Part shown: in pieces, positions 51,909-60,314 of the stretch
How the letters are laid out: each line of letters opens with the position of its first letter
Numbering within the stretch: position 1 is the stretch's first letter
Assembly (NCBI GenBank): GCA_002083635.1
Contig: MSXP01000007.1
Location: forward strand, 186,001-250,000
DNA length: 64,000 bases
From: Proteobacteria bacterium ST_bin12
GTDB lineage: Bacteria; Pseudomonadota; Gammaproteobacteria; Burkholderiales; Methylophilaceae
Reading direction: 5' to 3'
Program-made: the position numbers and the translations under genes
Notes under the pieces: model-generated
Database searches by the model: none
Seen by the model: only the letters and a program-made list of their open reading frames with translations
Told to the model about the DNA's origin: nothing

Positions 51909-52814
51909 ATGCAAATTAATGGCATCATCATTGACGACACCTTTGCCGAAGCATTCAATATGCGCGGTACGCGTGTCATCATTACCGCGCAAAATCTGAA
52001 ATGGGCTTATCACGCCGCCAACGCGATGACGGGCTTTGCCACCAGCGTGATTGGCTGCGGCGTTGAAGCAGGCATTGAGTGCGAATTATTAGCAGATGAA
52101 ACGCCAGATGGCAGACCAGGTGTGAGCGTTTTAATGTTCGCGATGGGCAGTAAAGTGTTGATGCAACAGCTTGAAACGCGCATGGGGCAATGTATTCTCA
52201 CCTGCCCTACTGCCGCGGCGTTTGCAGGCATTGAATCAGACGACAAAATCAGCTTAGGCAAGCATTTACGCTATTTTGGTGATGGCTACCAAACTTCTAA
52301 GTTAATAAATGGCAAAAGATATTGGCGTATCCCCGTAATGGATGGCGAATTTCTGGTGCAAGAAACCACAGGTATGGTACGCGCGATAGGTGGCGGCAAC
52401 TTTTTAATTTTAGCCACATCGCAACCTAAAGCACTGTACGCGGCAGAAACTGCGATTGAAGCAATGAAAAAAGTGTCTAATGTCATCATGCCTTTTCCGG
52501 GTGGCGTGGTGCGGTCTGGCTCTAAAGTCGGCAGTAAATATCCCAAAATGTTTGCCAGCACCAACGATGCTTTTTGCCCAACATTAAAAGGCTTGGTCGA
52601 TAGCGCATTAACCAACGAGATTGAAAGCGTGATGGAAATTGTGATTGATGGCTTGTCGTTTGAAGATATTGCAAGTGCGATGCGAGTGGGTATTCAAGCC
52701 ATTTGCGATTTAGGAAATGAAAGTGGTGTAAAGCGTATTTCTGCTGGCAATTACGGTGGAAAACTTGGTCCGCATCATTTTAAATTGCATGAAATAATGG
52801 GCAAAACAACATGA
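51909..52814 (+). CDS. fhcD: Formylmethanofuran--tetrahydromethanopterin N-formyltransferase (FhcD/Ftr)
   Basis: Transfers the formyl group between H4MPT and methanofuran in the Fhc complex. The 301-residue product follows the archaeal Ftr layout: IDDTFAEAFNMRGTRVIITA at the start, then GFATSVIGCGVEAGIE and RPGVSVLMFAMG. Next come CILTCPTAAAFAG, PFPGGVVRSGSKVGSKY and the end RISAGNYGGKLGPHHFKLHEI. It starts 8 bp after the split-barrel gene and overlaps fhcC by four bases. Confidence 0.96.
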   Translation: MQINGIIIDDTFAEAFNMRGTRVIITAQNLKWAYHAANAMTGFATSVIGCGVEAGIECELLADETPDGRPGVSVLMFAMGSKVLMQQLETRMGQCILTCPTAAAFAGIESDDKISLGKHLRYFGDGYQTSKLINGKRYWRIPVMDGEFLVQETTGMVRAIGGGNFLILATSQPKALYAAETAIEAMKKVSNVIMPFPGGVVRSGSKVGSKYPKMFASTNDAFCPTLKGLVDSALTNEIESVMEIVIDGLSFEDIASAMRVGIQAICDLGNESGVKRISAGNYGGKLGPHHFKLHEIMGKTT

Positions 52815-53497
52815 GTGCCCTTACTTTTACGCTTAAAAAAAATGTGACACAGCAAATTGATTGTAGATTGCTAACATCCAATAATCTGGCTTATTTAAGC
52901 ATTGTGCAGATTAAAAATTTATACTTACTTAACACTAAAAATGCACCTAAAATTAGTGATTATTTTGATGTTTCAGGCGATGACGCTAATCACATTATTT
53001 TTAAAAACGCGAATCAGCAACTGCATTATATTGGCCATCAAATGACGCATGGGCAAATCACGGTTGAGGGTAATTGCGGTGATTTTTTAGGGCATCAAAT
53101 GCGCGGGGGCATACTCATTTGTAAAGGCAACGTAAACGACCGCGTTGGCGACCAAATGCGGCGCGGATTGATTTTAATTGACGGCAACGCGGGTAACTAT
53201 TGCGGTAGCCGACTAATTGCTGGAACGATTGGCGTTTTTGGTGACGCGGGAAATTACGTTGGTTTTGCCATGAAACGCGGCACGATTTTGTTAACAAAAA
53301 CACCTAAACTGCATGCCACACTTCAAGATTGCGGCATGCATACTTTGCCATTTTTAGCGCTACTTTTTGCATCATTTAAAGGATTAAGTACTCGCTTCAA
53401 TAAAATGAAAAACCTCCGCGCAAAACGTTTTGCAGGCGATTTAGCTTGTAATGGCAATGGTGAAATTTTGATTTGTGATACAACTATTTCTGCTTGA
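52811..53497 (+). CDS. fhcC: Formyltransferase/hydrolase complex subunit FhcC (FwdC homologue)
   Basis: A beta-helix subunit of the Fhc complex. The 228-residue protein shows repeated GxxGxxMxxG units, for example GDFLGHQMRGG, NDRVGDQMRRG, GNYCGSRLIAG and GNYVGFAMKRG. They form the turn of a right-handed helix like the C-terminal part of glutamate synthase. It overlaps fhcD (ATGA) and is the last gene of the operon; trhO follows after 46 bp with its own apparent start. A conventional terminator between them was not seen. Confidence 0.94.
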   Translation: MSALTFTLKKNVTQQIDCRLLTSNNLAYLSIVQIKNLYLLNTKNAPKISDYFDVSGDDANHIIFKNANQQLHYIGHQMTHGQITVEGNCGDFLGHQMRGGILICKGNVNDRVGDQMRRGLILIDGNAGNYCGSRLIAGTIGVFGDAGNYVGFAMKRGTILLTKTPKLHATLQDCGMHTLPFLALLFASFKGLSTRFNKMKNLRAKRFAGDLACNGNGEILICDTTISA

Positions 53498-53543
53498 TTG
53501 GCGCAAGTGTTAAAATAGTATTTTGTATTTTTAAGCATTGAAC

Positions 53544-54473
53544 ATGAAGTTTTTAACCGCCGCGCTGTATAAATTTGTTAGCTTGCCTAATTACGCTGAT
53601 TTGCAAGCGCCCATTCTTACGGCCTGCGAAAAAAACAACATTAAAGGCACCATTTTATTAGCATCAGAAGGCATTAATGGCACGATTGCTGGTTTACCTG
53701 ACGATATGAATGCGGTGCTGAATTTTTTGCGCAATGATGCCGTATTTGACGGAAAGTTTGCTGATTTAGAACACAAAGAATCTTATGCGGACGAACACCC
53801 GTTTTACCGCATGAAAGTGAAACTGAAAAAAGAAATAGTCACGCTAGGCATTGCAGGCGTAAGCCCCACTAAACAAGTAGGCACTTATGTCAAACCGCAA
53901 GATTGGAACGCGTTAATTAGCGATCCTGACGTCATTTTGATTGATACGCGCAACGATTACGAAGTCGATATCGGCACTTTTAAAGGCGCGATTGACCCAA
54001 AAACCACTACGTTTCGCGAGTTTCCAGCGTACGTCGCTAAAAATCTAGATAAAACCAAACACAAAAAAGTCGCCATGTTTTGCACGGGCGGCATTCGTTG
54101 TGAAAAAGCCAGCAGTTATATGATGGATCAAGGATTTGAGGAAGTCTATCATTTGCAAGGCGGTATTTTGAAATATTTGGAAACTGTGCCAGAAGCGCAA
54201 AGTTTATGGCAAGGTGAGTGTTTTGTGTTTGATCAGCGTGTGGCGGTTAAGCACAATTTAGAAGTCGGTGAATTTGACCAGTGTTACGCTTGTCGCCATC
54301 CGCTTTCGCCAGCAGAAATGCAAACTGCGCAGTACATGCCTGGCATCTCATGCCCTTATTGCTACAACACAATATCCGAAGAAAAGAAGAAAAGTTTGAC
54401 TGAAAGACAAAAGCAGGTGATTTTAGCCAAAAAACGCGGTCAAGCACATATTGGTGAGAAGCAAAAAAACTAA
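53544..54473 (+). CDS. trhO: tRNA uridine-5-oxyacetic/hydroxylation rhodanese TrhO (YceA family)
   Basis: Catalyses oxygen-dependent 5-hydroxylation of U34 in some tRNAs. The 309-residue protein (ATG 53544; a TTG six bases earlier is possible) has an acylphosphatase-like N-terminal domain (GTILLASEGINGTIAGLPDD). A rhodanese domain follows, with the DTRNDYEVDIGTFKGA motif and the catalytic cysteine in AMFCTGGIRCEKAS. The C-terminal zinc-like region is CYACRHPLSP...CPYCYNTISEEKKK. It is transcribed in the same direction as fhc and ends at a bidirectional terminator. Confidence 0.94.
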   Translation: MKFLTAALYKFVSLPNYADLQAPILTACEKNNIKGTILLASEGINGTIAGLPDDMNAVLNFLRNDAVFDGKFADLEHKESYADEHPFYRMKVKLKKEIVTLGIAGVSPTKQVGTYVKPQDWNALISDPDVILIDTRNDYEVDIGTFKGAIDPKTTTFREFPAYVAKNLDKTKHKKVAMFCTGGIRCEKASSYMMDQGFEEVYHLQGGILKYLETVPEAQSLWQGECFVFDQRVAVKHNLEVGEFDQCYACRHPLSPAEMQTAQYMPGISCPYCYNTISEEKKKSLTERQKQVILAKKRGQAHIGEKQKN

Positions 54474-54474
54474 C

Positions 54475-54520
54475 TTAACCCATTTTTTAACCCGAATTTT
54501 AGGCTAAAAAAATGGGTTAA
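54475..54520. terminator. Bidirectional terminator between trhO and the GGDEF/EAL gene
   Basis: TTAACCCATTTTTT and AAAAAAATGGGTTAA form a stem of about 14 bp between the convergent genes, with T/A runs in both directions. Confidence 0.75.
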
Positions 54521-56929
54521 CTACATGGCGGGCATTGTTTTCCAATACACGGTCCAATCAAACAACTTGTCTGCGGCCATTGGTTTGCTCATAAAGTAGC
54601 CTTGACCGTAATCGCAGCCCATTAATTTTAAAATATCCCACACTTTTTGGTTCTCAATTCCCTCTGCCACCACTTTTAACCCTAGGTTATGGCCTAGTTC
54701 AATGGTCGATTTTACAATCGTCACATCACTTTGGTCGCGCTCAATATTCATGACAAATGAGCGATCAATTTTTAGCTCATTCACGGGCAAGCGTTTTAAA
54801 TAAGCTAAAGAAGAATAGCCAGTGCCAAAATCATCAATCGATAACTGAATGCCCATTTTTGAAATGCGCTCTACTGTATCCAGCGCGCGCTTGGGGTCAT
54901 CCATCATGCTACTTTCGGTAATCTCTAACGAAATAGAGTGCGATTGCAGTTGATGCTTTTCTAGTATTTGTTTTAATTTATTTGGGAGCTCAATATCGAT
55001 TAAATCTCTGGCCGAAAGATTAACTGCCAGCGGAATATTCAATCCCTGTTTTTGCCAAATAGCGGCGTATCTAGCCGCTTCTGATAGCATCCAATAACTA
55101 ATTTTATCAATATGCCCTGTTTGTTCTGCAAATGGAATAAACATATCTGGGAATACCATGCCGCGCTCTGGATGATTCCAACGCACAAGGGCTTCTACAG
55201 CCAACAATTTACCTGTAGAAAAATCAATTTTAGGCTGCACAAATAAGCAAAGCTGATTTTGCTCAACCGCTTGTTTAATTTCACTCGCTAACGATAAGTT
55301 TTCTTCGTTCGCCACATCCAAACCGCTGTGATAAACTGCCACGCTGCCAGATGAGTTTTTGGCTGCATACATGGCAATTTCTGCACGGCTTAGCAATACT
55401 TCAATATCTTTTGCATGCTCAGGGTAATTAGCAACGCCCACACCTGCACTTAAATCCACAAAAGAATCATTGAGCGCAATAGGTGTTGCAAGTGCTGTTT
55501 GCAGGCGTTTTGCCACTTCCAACGCCATATCCGTATGCGTATTGGCTAAAATAATACCAAACTCATCGCCACCTAAACGCGCCACCACATCCAGGTCACT
55601 TTTACAGCTTTGTTTTAAACGCTCTGCTACGCCCACTAATAGTTTGTCTGCGGCAGAATGTCCTAGTACATCATTCACATGTTTAAATCGGTCTAAATCC
55701 ATCATTAACACAGAAAAAGTCTGATTATTTTCTTGATAATGTTCACTGAATTTAACGAGTTGATCCGTAAAAAAAGCACGGTTTGGAAGCTGAGTTAATT
55801 CATCCCAATACGCTAATTTACTAATTTTTTGCTCACGCTCTGCCACTGCTTCGCGCATGCGGTCAAAAGTACGGCTTAAGTGACCAATCTCATCAGTACT
55901 TTTGGACACTACGGGTTTGCTGTAATCGCCCTTTTCTAACAATTCTGCTGTATTAACTAACTCAGTTAGAGGTTTGGTAATACGTTTTGCAGTTAAAACG
56001 CTACCAGCTATAAACACAAATGCACCCAAAATAGTTAACACCAGTAAATTAAGCTGCAACGTAAAATAAGGGGCTAAAGACTCTCTAATCGAGCGTTGCA
56101 ATACGGCAACTAATACTTGGTCATCCTCATTCAGCAGTTCAATGTAACGGCTACTATAATCGCGGCCTTGAATAGAGATTTCATTATCAAAAACTTGCCC
56201 TGCTTTATTATCTGTCGCACCTTGCAACCAATCATTGGGAATACCGCTGATTGTGTCTTCACCTGATAATTTAGCCATGGTGCTGGAAGATAAATTCCAT
56301 TTGGGCGGAGTAGAAACTAAATGATTAGAGGATATTTTTGTCACAAAACTGACTTCTAATCTGGAAACATCTTGAATGCGAGCTGCCCAGCTATCGTCGA
56401 TTTCAAACCCAGTAATAATCCAAGCGATTGTTAATGGCGCCCTGACTGGCACTGCAACCAGCAAATAAGGTACACCTCTAAACACAGCGATGTTAAAAGA
56501 CTCGCCACCCAATTGAGTGGTTTCAATAAGTTTGAGAATAGGTGCATCTGTGATGGTTTGTGGCAATTGGCCTGATACTACCTGCCTGACACCGTCAGGG
56601 CTATACAACATATTGACATCAGACTCAATTCTAGCACCGCTGTTTTCTAAGGCTGAAAGAATTGTTTCATTATCGTTACTGGCAATTGCTTGTCGAAAAC
56701 CATAATCTGTGGCCATAATACTCGCACTTAACGCCAAATTCTCGCCACGCCTGTTGATAACCGTGCGTAATACTTCTTCACCCACGCCTAGTTGCTCTTT
56801 GATGGCTACCCGTGCATTAGTATTAATGCTCACCCAAATGGCAACAAACCCAAAAAACTGCACCACTAGAATAAGGCTAAGGAATAGAAAAACGATGCGG
56901 CTTTGTAAGCTCTTAAAAGGTAACTTCAT
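54521..56929 (-). CDS. Membrane GGDEF/EAL c-di-GMP enzyme with periplasmic cache-like sensor
   Basis: An 802-residue inner-membrane protein. A first helix (residues ~11-33) is followed by a periplasmic sensor of ~250 residues (cache-like fold), a second helix (~290-312) and a HAMP segment (TAKRITKPLTELVNTAELLEKG). Next is a GGDEF domain with an intact RLGGDEF site (near residue 451) and an EAL domain with EALVRWNHP (near 579), DDFGTGYSSL and EGIEN. Both active sites look intact, so it could make or break c-di-GMP. It lies 47 bp after the cupredoxin gene, which has an FNR-like promoter, so both probably respond to oxygen or redox state. Confidence 0.93.
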   Translation of the reverse strand: MKLPFKSLQSRIVFLFLSLILVVQFFGFVAIWVSINTNARVAIKEQLGVGEEVLRTVINRRGENLALSASIMATDYGFRQAIASNDNETILSALENSGARIESDVNMLYSPDGVRQVVSGQLPQTITDAPILKLIETTQLGGESFNIAVFRGVPYLLVAVPVRAPLTIAWIITGFEIDDSWAARIQDVSRLEVSFVTKISSNHLVSTPPKWNLSSSTMAKLSGEDTISGIPNDWLQGATDNKAGQVFDNEISIQGRDYSSRYIELLNEDDQVLVAVLQRSIRESLAPYFTLQLNLLVLTILGAFVFIAGSVLTAKRITKPLTELVNTAELLEKGDYSKPVVSKSTDEIGHLSRTFDRMREAVAEREQKISKLAYWDELTQLPNRAFFTDQLVKFSEHYQENNQTFSVLMMDLDRFKHVNDVLGHSAADKLLVGVAERLKQSCKSDLDVVARLGGDEFGIILANTHTDMALEVAKRLQTALATPIALNDSFVDLSAGVGVANYPEHAKDIEVLLSRAEIAMYAAKNSSGSVAVYHSGLDVANEENLSLASEIKQAVEQNQLCLFVQPKIDFSTGKLLAVEALVRWNHPERGMVFPDMFIPFAEQTGHIDKISYWMLSEAARYAAIWQKQGLNIPLAVNLSARDLIDIELPNKLKQILEKHQLQSHSISLEITESSMMDDPKRALDTVERISKMGIQLSIDDFGTGYSSLAYLKRLPVNELKIDRSFVMNIERDQSDVTIVKSTIELGHNLGLKVVAEGIENQKVWDILKLMGCDYGQGYFMSKPMAADKLFDWTVYWKTMPAM

Positions 56930-56976
56930 TGAGTTTTATTCACAATATTTGGCTATCTGATTTGTAACCTGTTAAC

Positions 56977-57594
56977 TTATTTTCTAGCAGGAAGAATAAA
57001 AGGTTTAAGTGAAACTTGCATGACAACGGGTTGTGATTCTTTAACTTGTAATTTTTTTTCAACAACTTCTTTATCTTTTGCCAGCGCATAATGCCACACC
57101 TTAAGCGTGTAGCCGCCGTTAGGCAAATCACGCAGCAGCGCCTTGCCTAGCTTATTCGATTTCGTAAAATAAGGCGTATCGACAACCTGAATAAAAGCCA
57201 CCATCGTGTCATGTATATTGCAACCCAGCACTACCGTGCCAGCTTTATCAAATTTAACAGGGCTTGTAGGCACGCCAGAATACAACTTCAGTTCAAACGT
57301 TTTAGCAGGTGAAAATGAGTAAACGTGATGTCTGACGCTATCAAAATTGGGGAAAGTAATATCTGAACCGGTTTGTATGACGCTTACTAATGGGTTAAAT
57401 TGCTTGCCACGTTGCTCAATAGTCGCGGATGCTTCGGGCATTGCTACTGGGTTATCTGGCTCCGCATACACCACCGCATTTTCAACAGGCAACCCTGTCA
57501 TATCGATGACATCAACAGTTAACTCTGCCGCTTGAATATTTAAGCTAATAAAATTAAAAAAAATGGCGTGAATGACTACAATAAATTTAAACAA
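56977..57594 (-). CDS. Secreted cupredoxin-like 'methylamine utilization' family protein
   Basis: A 205-residue periplasmic protein with a signal peptide (residues ~1-22, ending IQA) and a plastocyanin-like fold. Copper-ligand candidates are H89/H90 (in DSVRHHVYSF), C125 and H128 (in GCNIHDTM) and M131, close to the His-Cys-His-Met set of type 1 copper sites. The C-terminal part is an immunoglobulin-like extension (LPNGGYTLKVWHYAL). Such proteins are annotated as methylamine utilisation proteins, but no mau genes are here. It precedes the GGDEF/EAL gene and has a perfect FNR-type box upstream; it may feed a redox signal to that sensor, which is inference. Confidence 0.85.
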   Translation of the reverse strand: MFKFIVVIHAIFFNFISLNIQAAELTVDVIDMTGLPVENAVVYAEPDNPVAMPEASATIEQRGKQFNPLVSVIQTGSDITFPNFDSVRHHVYSFSPAKTFELKLYSGVPTSPVKFDKAGTVVLGCNIHDTMVAFIQVVDTPYFTKSNKLGKALLRDLPNGGYTLKVWHYALAKDKEVVEKKLQVKESQPVVMQVSLKPFILPARK

Positions 57595-57670
57595 TTATTT
57601 TCCTAAAATATCGTGAGATATTTCTATGCTTGAATTAGATTTCGATGAAACGACATTACATAATAAAGCA

Positions 57671-57712
57671 AAAATAAGGCCAAAATTAACTGGCTTAGTT
57701 GATTGCGATCAA
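57671..57712 (-). promoter_or_regulatory. FNR/ANR-type box and promoter of the cupredoxin-GGDEF/EAL operon
   Basis: TTGATTGCGATCAA at 57699-57712 is a perfect match to the FNR consensus TTGAT-N4-ATCAA. On the minus strand the hexamer TATTTT (57676-57671) lies where a -10 element should be if the box is centred at -41.5, the class II activation geometry. Transcription would start near 57664, about 70 nt before the cupredoxin start codon. The site is not placed for the truncated haemoglobin, which ends just upstream. Confidence 0.72.
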
Positions 57713-57758
57713 AAATCACATAAAATTAGCTGGCTGCAGTCAATGAAAATATGCAAAC

Positions 57759-58223
57759 CTAAATGGGCGTTACAATGTCACGCTTCATCGGCGCTAAAAT
57801 TTTAAGCAGCTCGTTTTTCTCACGCGTACTCACATACTTATTAAGTGTATCTCTAAACATACTGACAAATGCATCAAATTCCGCTTCCGTAATTTTAGCA
57901 TCTCGATGCGAGTTAGCCATTGTTTCACCTTCATACTTGCAGCCGCCACCTGTTAACTCACACAAATGCAAAACGACACTTTCTTTTAGAGTCTTTAATT
58001 TAATGCCATCAAAACTACGTTTAGTACTAGGTGTAGTAGCGACTTTGTCAATAAATTCATCTGCTATTTTGGTTAACACAGGCAATCCACCAATCCGGGT
58101 AAATAAGCTCGCGTCTGATTTTTCAGATGAATTAAAAAATGAGAAATCGCCTGTAGTTGAGCAGCCATTAAAAGTTAGTATGGTGATTAACAATATGAAT
58201 AGTTTGTTTTTTACTATTTGCAT
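57759..58223 (-). CDS. Group I truncated haemoglobin-like lipoprotein
   Basis: A 154-residue protein with a lipoprotein signal (lipobox FNGC, cysteine 21), so it is anchored in a membrane facing the periplasm. The globin part starts at SLFTRIGGLPVLTKIADEFI, followed by FDGIKLKTLKESVVLHLCELTGGGCKYEG and MANSHRDAKITEAEFDAFV. The histidine in MANSHRD stands where the proximal haem ligand of group I truncated globins lies. Binding of oxygen or NO is likely from the family. It lies between the cupredoxin operon and the divergent DUF3034 gene; its own promoter should be in the 181 bp to DUF3034. Confidence 0.85.
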   Translation of the reverse strand: MQIVKNKLFILLITILTFNGCSTTGDFSFFNSSEKSDASLFTRIGGLPVLTKIADEFIDKVATTPSTKRSFDGIKLKTLKESVVLHLCELTGGGCKYEGETMANSHRDAKITEAEFDAFVSMFRDTLNKYVSTREKNELLKILAPMKRDIVTPI

Positions 58224-58404
58224 GATGTGGATTTTTGCTTAGCTATTTAAGAGTGCAGCAATAATTCATTCGAAATTACGGTTAAGTTGGTGCAGTTATT
58301 GCTTATAATTAATCATTCATGAATGTAGGTTTAATTGATTAACTAAAATATACGCTATATAACCTTTTCATTCAAAATTAATTTTTAATAATACTGCTCA
58401 CATC

Positions 58405-59271
58405 ATGTTAAAAAAATCATTTTTACAAATTTTTACATTTTTGCTTACAACAAGCCTAACAACATCACTAATCGCTGGGGAGCGTTTACTGGCAACGGGA
58501 GGCGTCATGCAAATTGAAGGCTCTGCTGGTGGCGGATTAACACCTTGGGCACTGATTGCTGGTTATGGCACGCGCGAAGAAACAGGCGCCTCAGCTTTTT
58601 ACACACACGCCAAAACCAATGGCGGCTTTGAAATGAATTTAGCTGGTGCTGCTGTAGGTTTCGACAATCGTGTCGAAATTTCATACGGTCACCAAAATTT
58701 TGGCCTAAGCGACACCGTACCAAACGAACATATTCGCATGCATACACTAGGCGCAAAAGTTCGCTTATTTGGCGATGCAGTTTATGATCAAGACACGTGG
58801 ATTCCGCAAGTTGCTGCAGGCGCACAAATTAAGCACAATGTTGATTTTGATAAAGTCCCAAAAGCCTTAGGCGCTGAAAGTGCTACTGGTGTTGACCTTT
58901 ACTTATCAGCAACCAAGATCTACTTAGCAGCAATTGGTGGTAGAAACCTATTACTCAATCTTACATTGCAAGCTACTAAAGCCAATCAGTTTGGCTTGCT
59001 AGGATTTGGCTGAGATAATCACGATAAATATCAATTACAGCCTGCTGCATCTGCTGCTTTAATGTTAACGGACAATGTATTAATTGGCGCAGAATATCGT
59101 GCCAGACCCAATAATTTAAGCGTGTTTAAAGAAGATGATGCAAAAGATGTCTTTATTGCTTGGTTTCCAGTGAAATACTTATCTTTAACTGCTGCTTACG
59201 TTGATTTAGGTAACATCGCGGATAAAGATGATCAACGTGCTTGGTATCTTTCAGGTCAAGTTTCTTTTTAA
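58405..59271 (+). pseudogene. DUF3034 family outer-membrane-like protein, interrupted by in-frame TGA
   Basis: The first 202 codons encode a signal peptide (MLKKSFLQIFTFLLTTSL...AGE) and beta-strand-rich sequence (GGGLTPWALIAGYGT and GHQNFGLSDT) of the DUF3034 family. A TGA at 59011-59013 follows GLLGFG; the same frame continues without another stop to 59271 (DNHDKYQLQPAASAALMLTDN...WYLSGQVSF), the expected family ending. Homologues are expected to have glycine (GGA) at the TGA, so one substitution explains it. There is no frameshift. It may be a recent nonsense mutation, a read error, or a readthrough site. Start ATG 58405. Confidence 0.8.
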
Positions 59272-59310
59272 AATTAAACAGTAGTAATAGCTGCAAACCT
59301 AGTCTCTTTA

Positions 59311-59350
59311 AATAATAAAAAAACCACCGAAAGGGTGGTTTTTTTATTAT
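59311..59350. terminator. Bidirectional terminator between DUF3034 and tmRNA
   Basis: AATAATAAAAAAACCACC and GGTGGTTTTTTTATTATT pair around a short GAAAG loop. The T-runs serve both the plus-strand gene and the minus-strand tmRNA. Confidence 0.85.
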
Positions 59351-59718
59351 TGGTGGAGATGGGGGGAATCGAACCCCCGTCCGCAAATCCTCCACAGACA
59401 GTTCTACATACTTAGCCTTGTTGTTTAATTTAATCTACACCACACCAACAGACAAGCGGTGTGCAGACGAGCTACCTTAAGGTTAATTCTACGCTAAGTA
59501 ACCCAACGTAAAACGTATCCCGTGTGTATGACACTGCGTATGAGTTGCCTCAATCCAACCCACGGGAGAGCTGGTGCAGCGTCCAACCGGTCTTAAGCGG
59601 CTAGAGAGTAAGTTTCGTCGTTTGCGACTATACTTGTTTCAGCTGTATTTACGAGGTAATCTGAGCCTCGGTATGCCCTGCGCTGCTTTGTAACCCACGT
59701 CGAAACCGGGTCATCCCC
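59351..59718 (-). ncRNA. ssrA: Transfer-messenger RNA (tmRNA)
   Basis: On the minus strand the RNA begins GGGGATGACCCGGTTTCGAC at 59718 and ends with the tRNA-like TTCGATTCCCCCCATCTCCACCA part, with an encoded CCA. The tag frame at 59625-59593 reads ANDETYSLAA followed by TAA. It is a one-piece tmRNA of about 368 nt that rescues stalled ribosomes together with SmpB, encoded 70 bp upstream on the same strand. The G-rich sequence between tag and ends forms the usual pseudoknots. Confidence 0.97.
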
Positions 59719-59788
59719 AAAACAAACTGTATTATACACATTTGAGATTACGCAACTTATAAAGTTTCATTGCCTTTACTGGCGAATA

Positions 59789-60238
59789 TTATTTATTATG
59801 TGAGCGCATAATCCTGCCTTTTTCGCGCTCCCAATCTCTGGCTTTTTCGGTATCGCGTTTATCGTGTTGTTTTTTCCCTTTCGCTAAACCAATTTGTACT
59901 TTTACACGTCCTTTTGAAAAGTGCATATCCAGCGGCACGATGGTGTAGCCTGCGCGGTCCACTTTTTCGATTAACTTGATGATTTCTTCATTATGTAACA
60001 ATAACTTACGGGTACGAATCGCATCTGGGCGAATATGCGTAGAAGCAGCACCTAAAGGTGTAACATGGCAACCGATAATATAAATTTCACCGCGCTGAAT
60101 GATGACATAGGCTTCTTTCAAGTTAACGCGGTTATCGCGAATGGCTTTAACTTCCCAGCCTTCTAATACGATTCCGGCTTCGTATTTGTCTTCAATAAAA
60201 TAATCGAAAAAAGCTTTTTTGTTTTGGGCAATGCTCAT
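59789..60238 (-). CDS. smpB: SsrA-binding protein SmpB
   Basis: Binds the tRNA-like part of tmRNA for trans-translation. The 149-residue protein has the core NKKAFFDYFIEDKYEAGIVLEGWEVKAIR, the ITKPL-type VTPLGAAS segment, TRKLLLHNEEIIKLI, and the basic tail KGKKQHDKRDTEKARDWEREKGRIM with the DKR sequence that recognises the ribosome. It lies next to ssrA and diverges from ratA, the conserved smpB-ratA arrangement. Start ATG 60238. Confidence 0.97.
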   Translation of the reverse strand: MSIAQNKKAFFDYFIEDKYEAGIVLEGWEVKAIRDNRVNLKEAYVIIQRGEIYIIGCHVTPLGAASTHIRPDAIRTRKLLLHNEEIIKLIEKVDRAGYTIVPLDMHFSKGRVKVQIGLAKGKKQHDKRDTEKARDWEREKGRIMRSHNK

Positions 60239-60314
60239 GTTGCTGATATTTAGTTGGTTATGACTTAAAATAGTATTTTACGCTAGTATTGACGTGGATA
60301 ATGAATCTTAAAAT

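Noticed and set aside
57763..58242. A 159-codon open frame opposite the globin lipoprotein gene
   Set aside because: The minus-strand frame has a signal peptide and globin motifs, while the plus-strand frame has no family features; it is a shadow.
59011..59013. Selenocysteine reading of the in-frame TGA in the DUF3034 gene
   Set aside because: The position is expected to be glycine, no obvious stem-loop of bacterial SECIS type directly follows, and no selenoprotein is known in the family; a point mutation is simpler.
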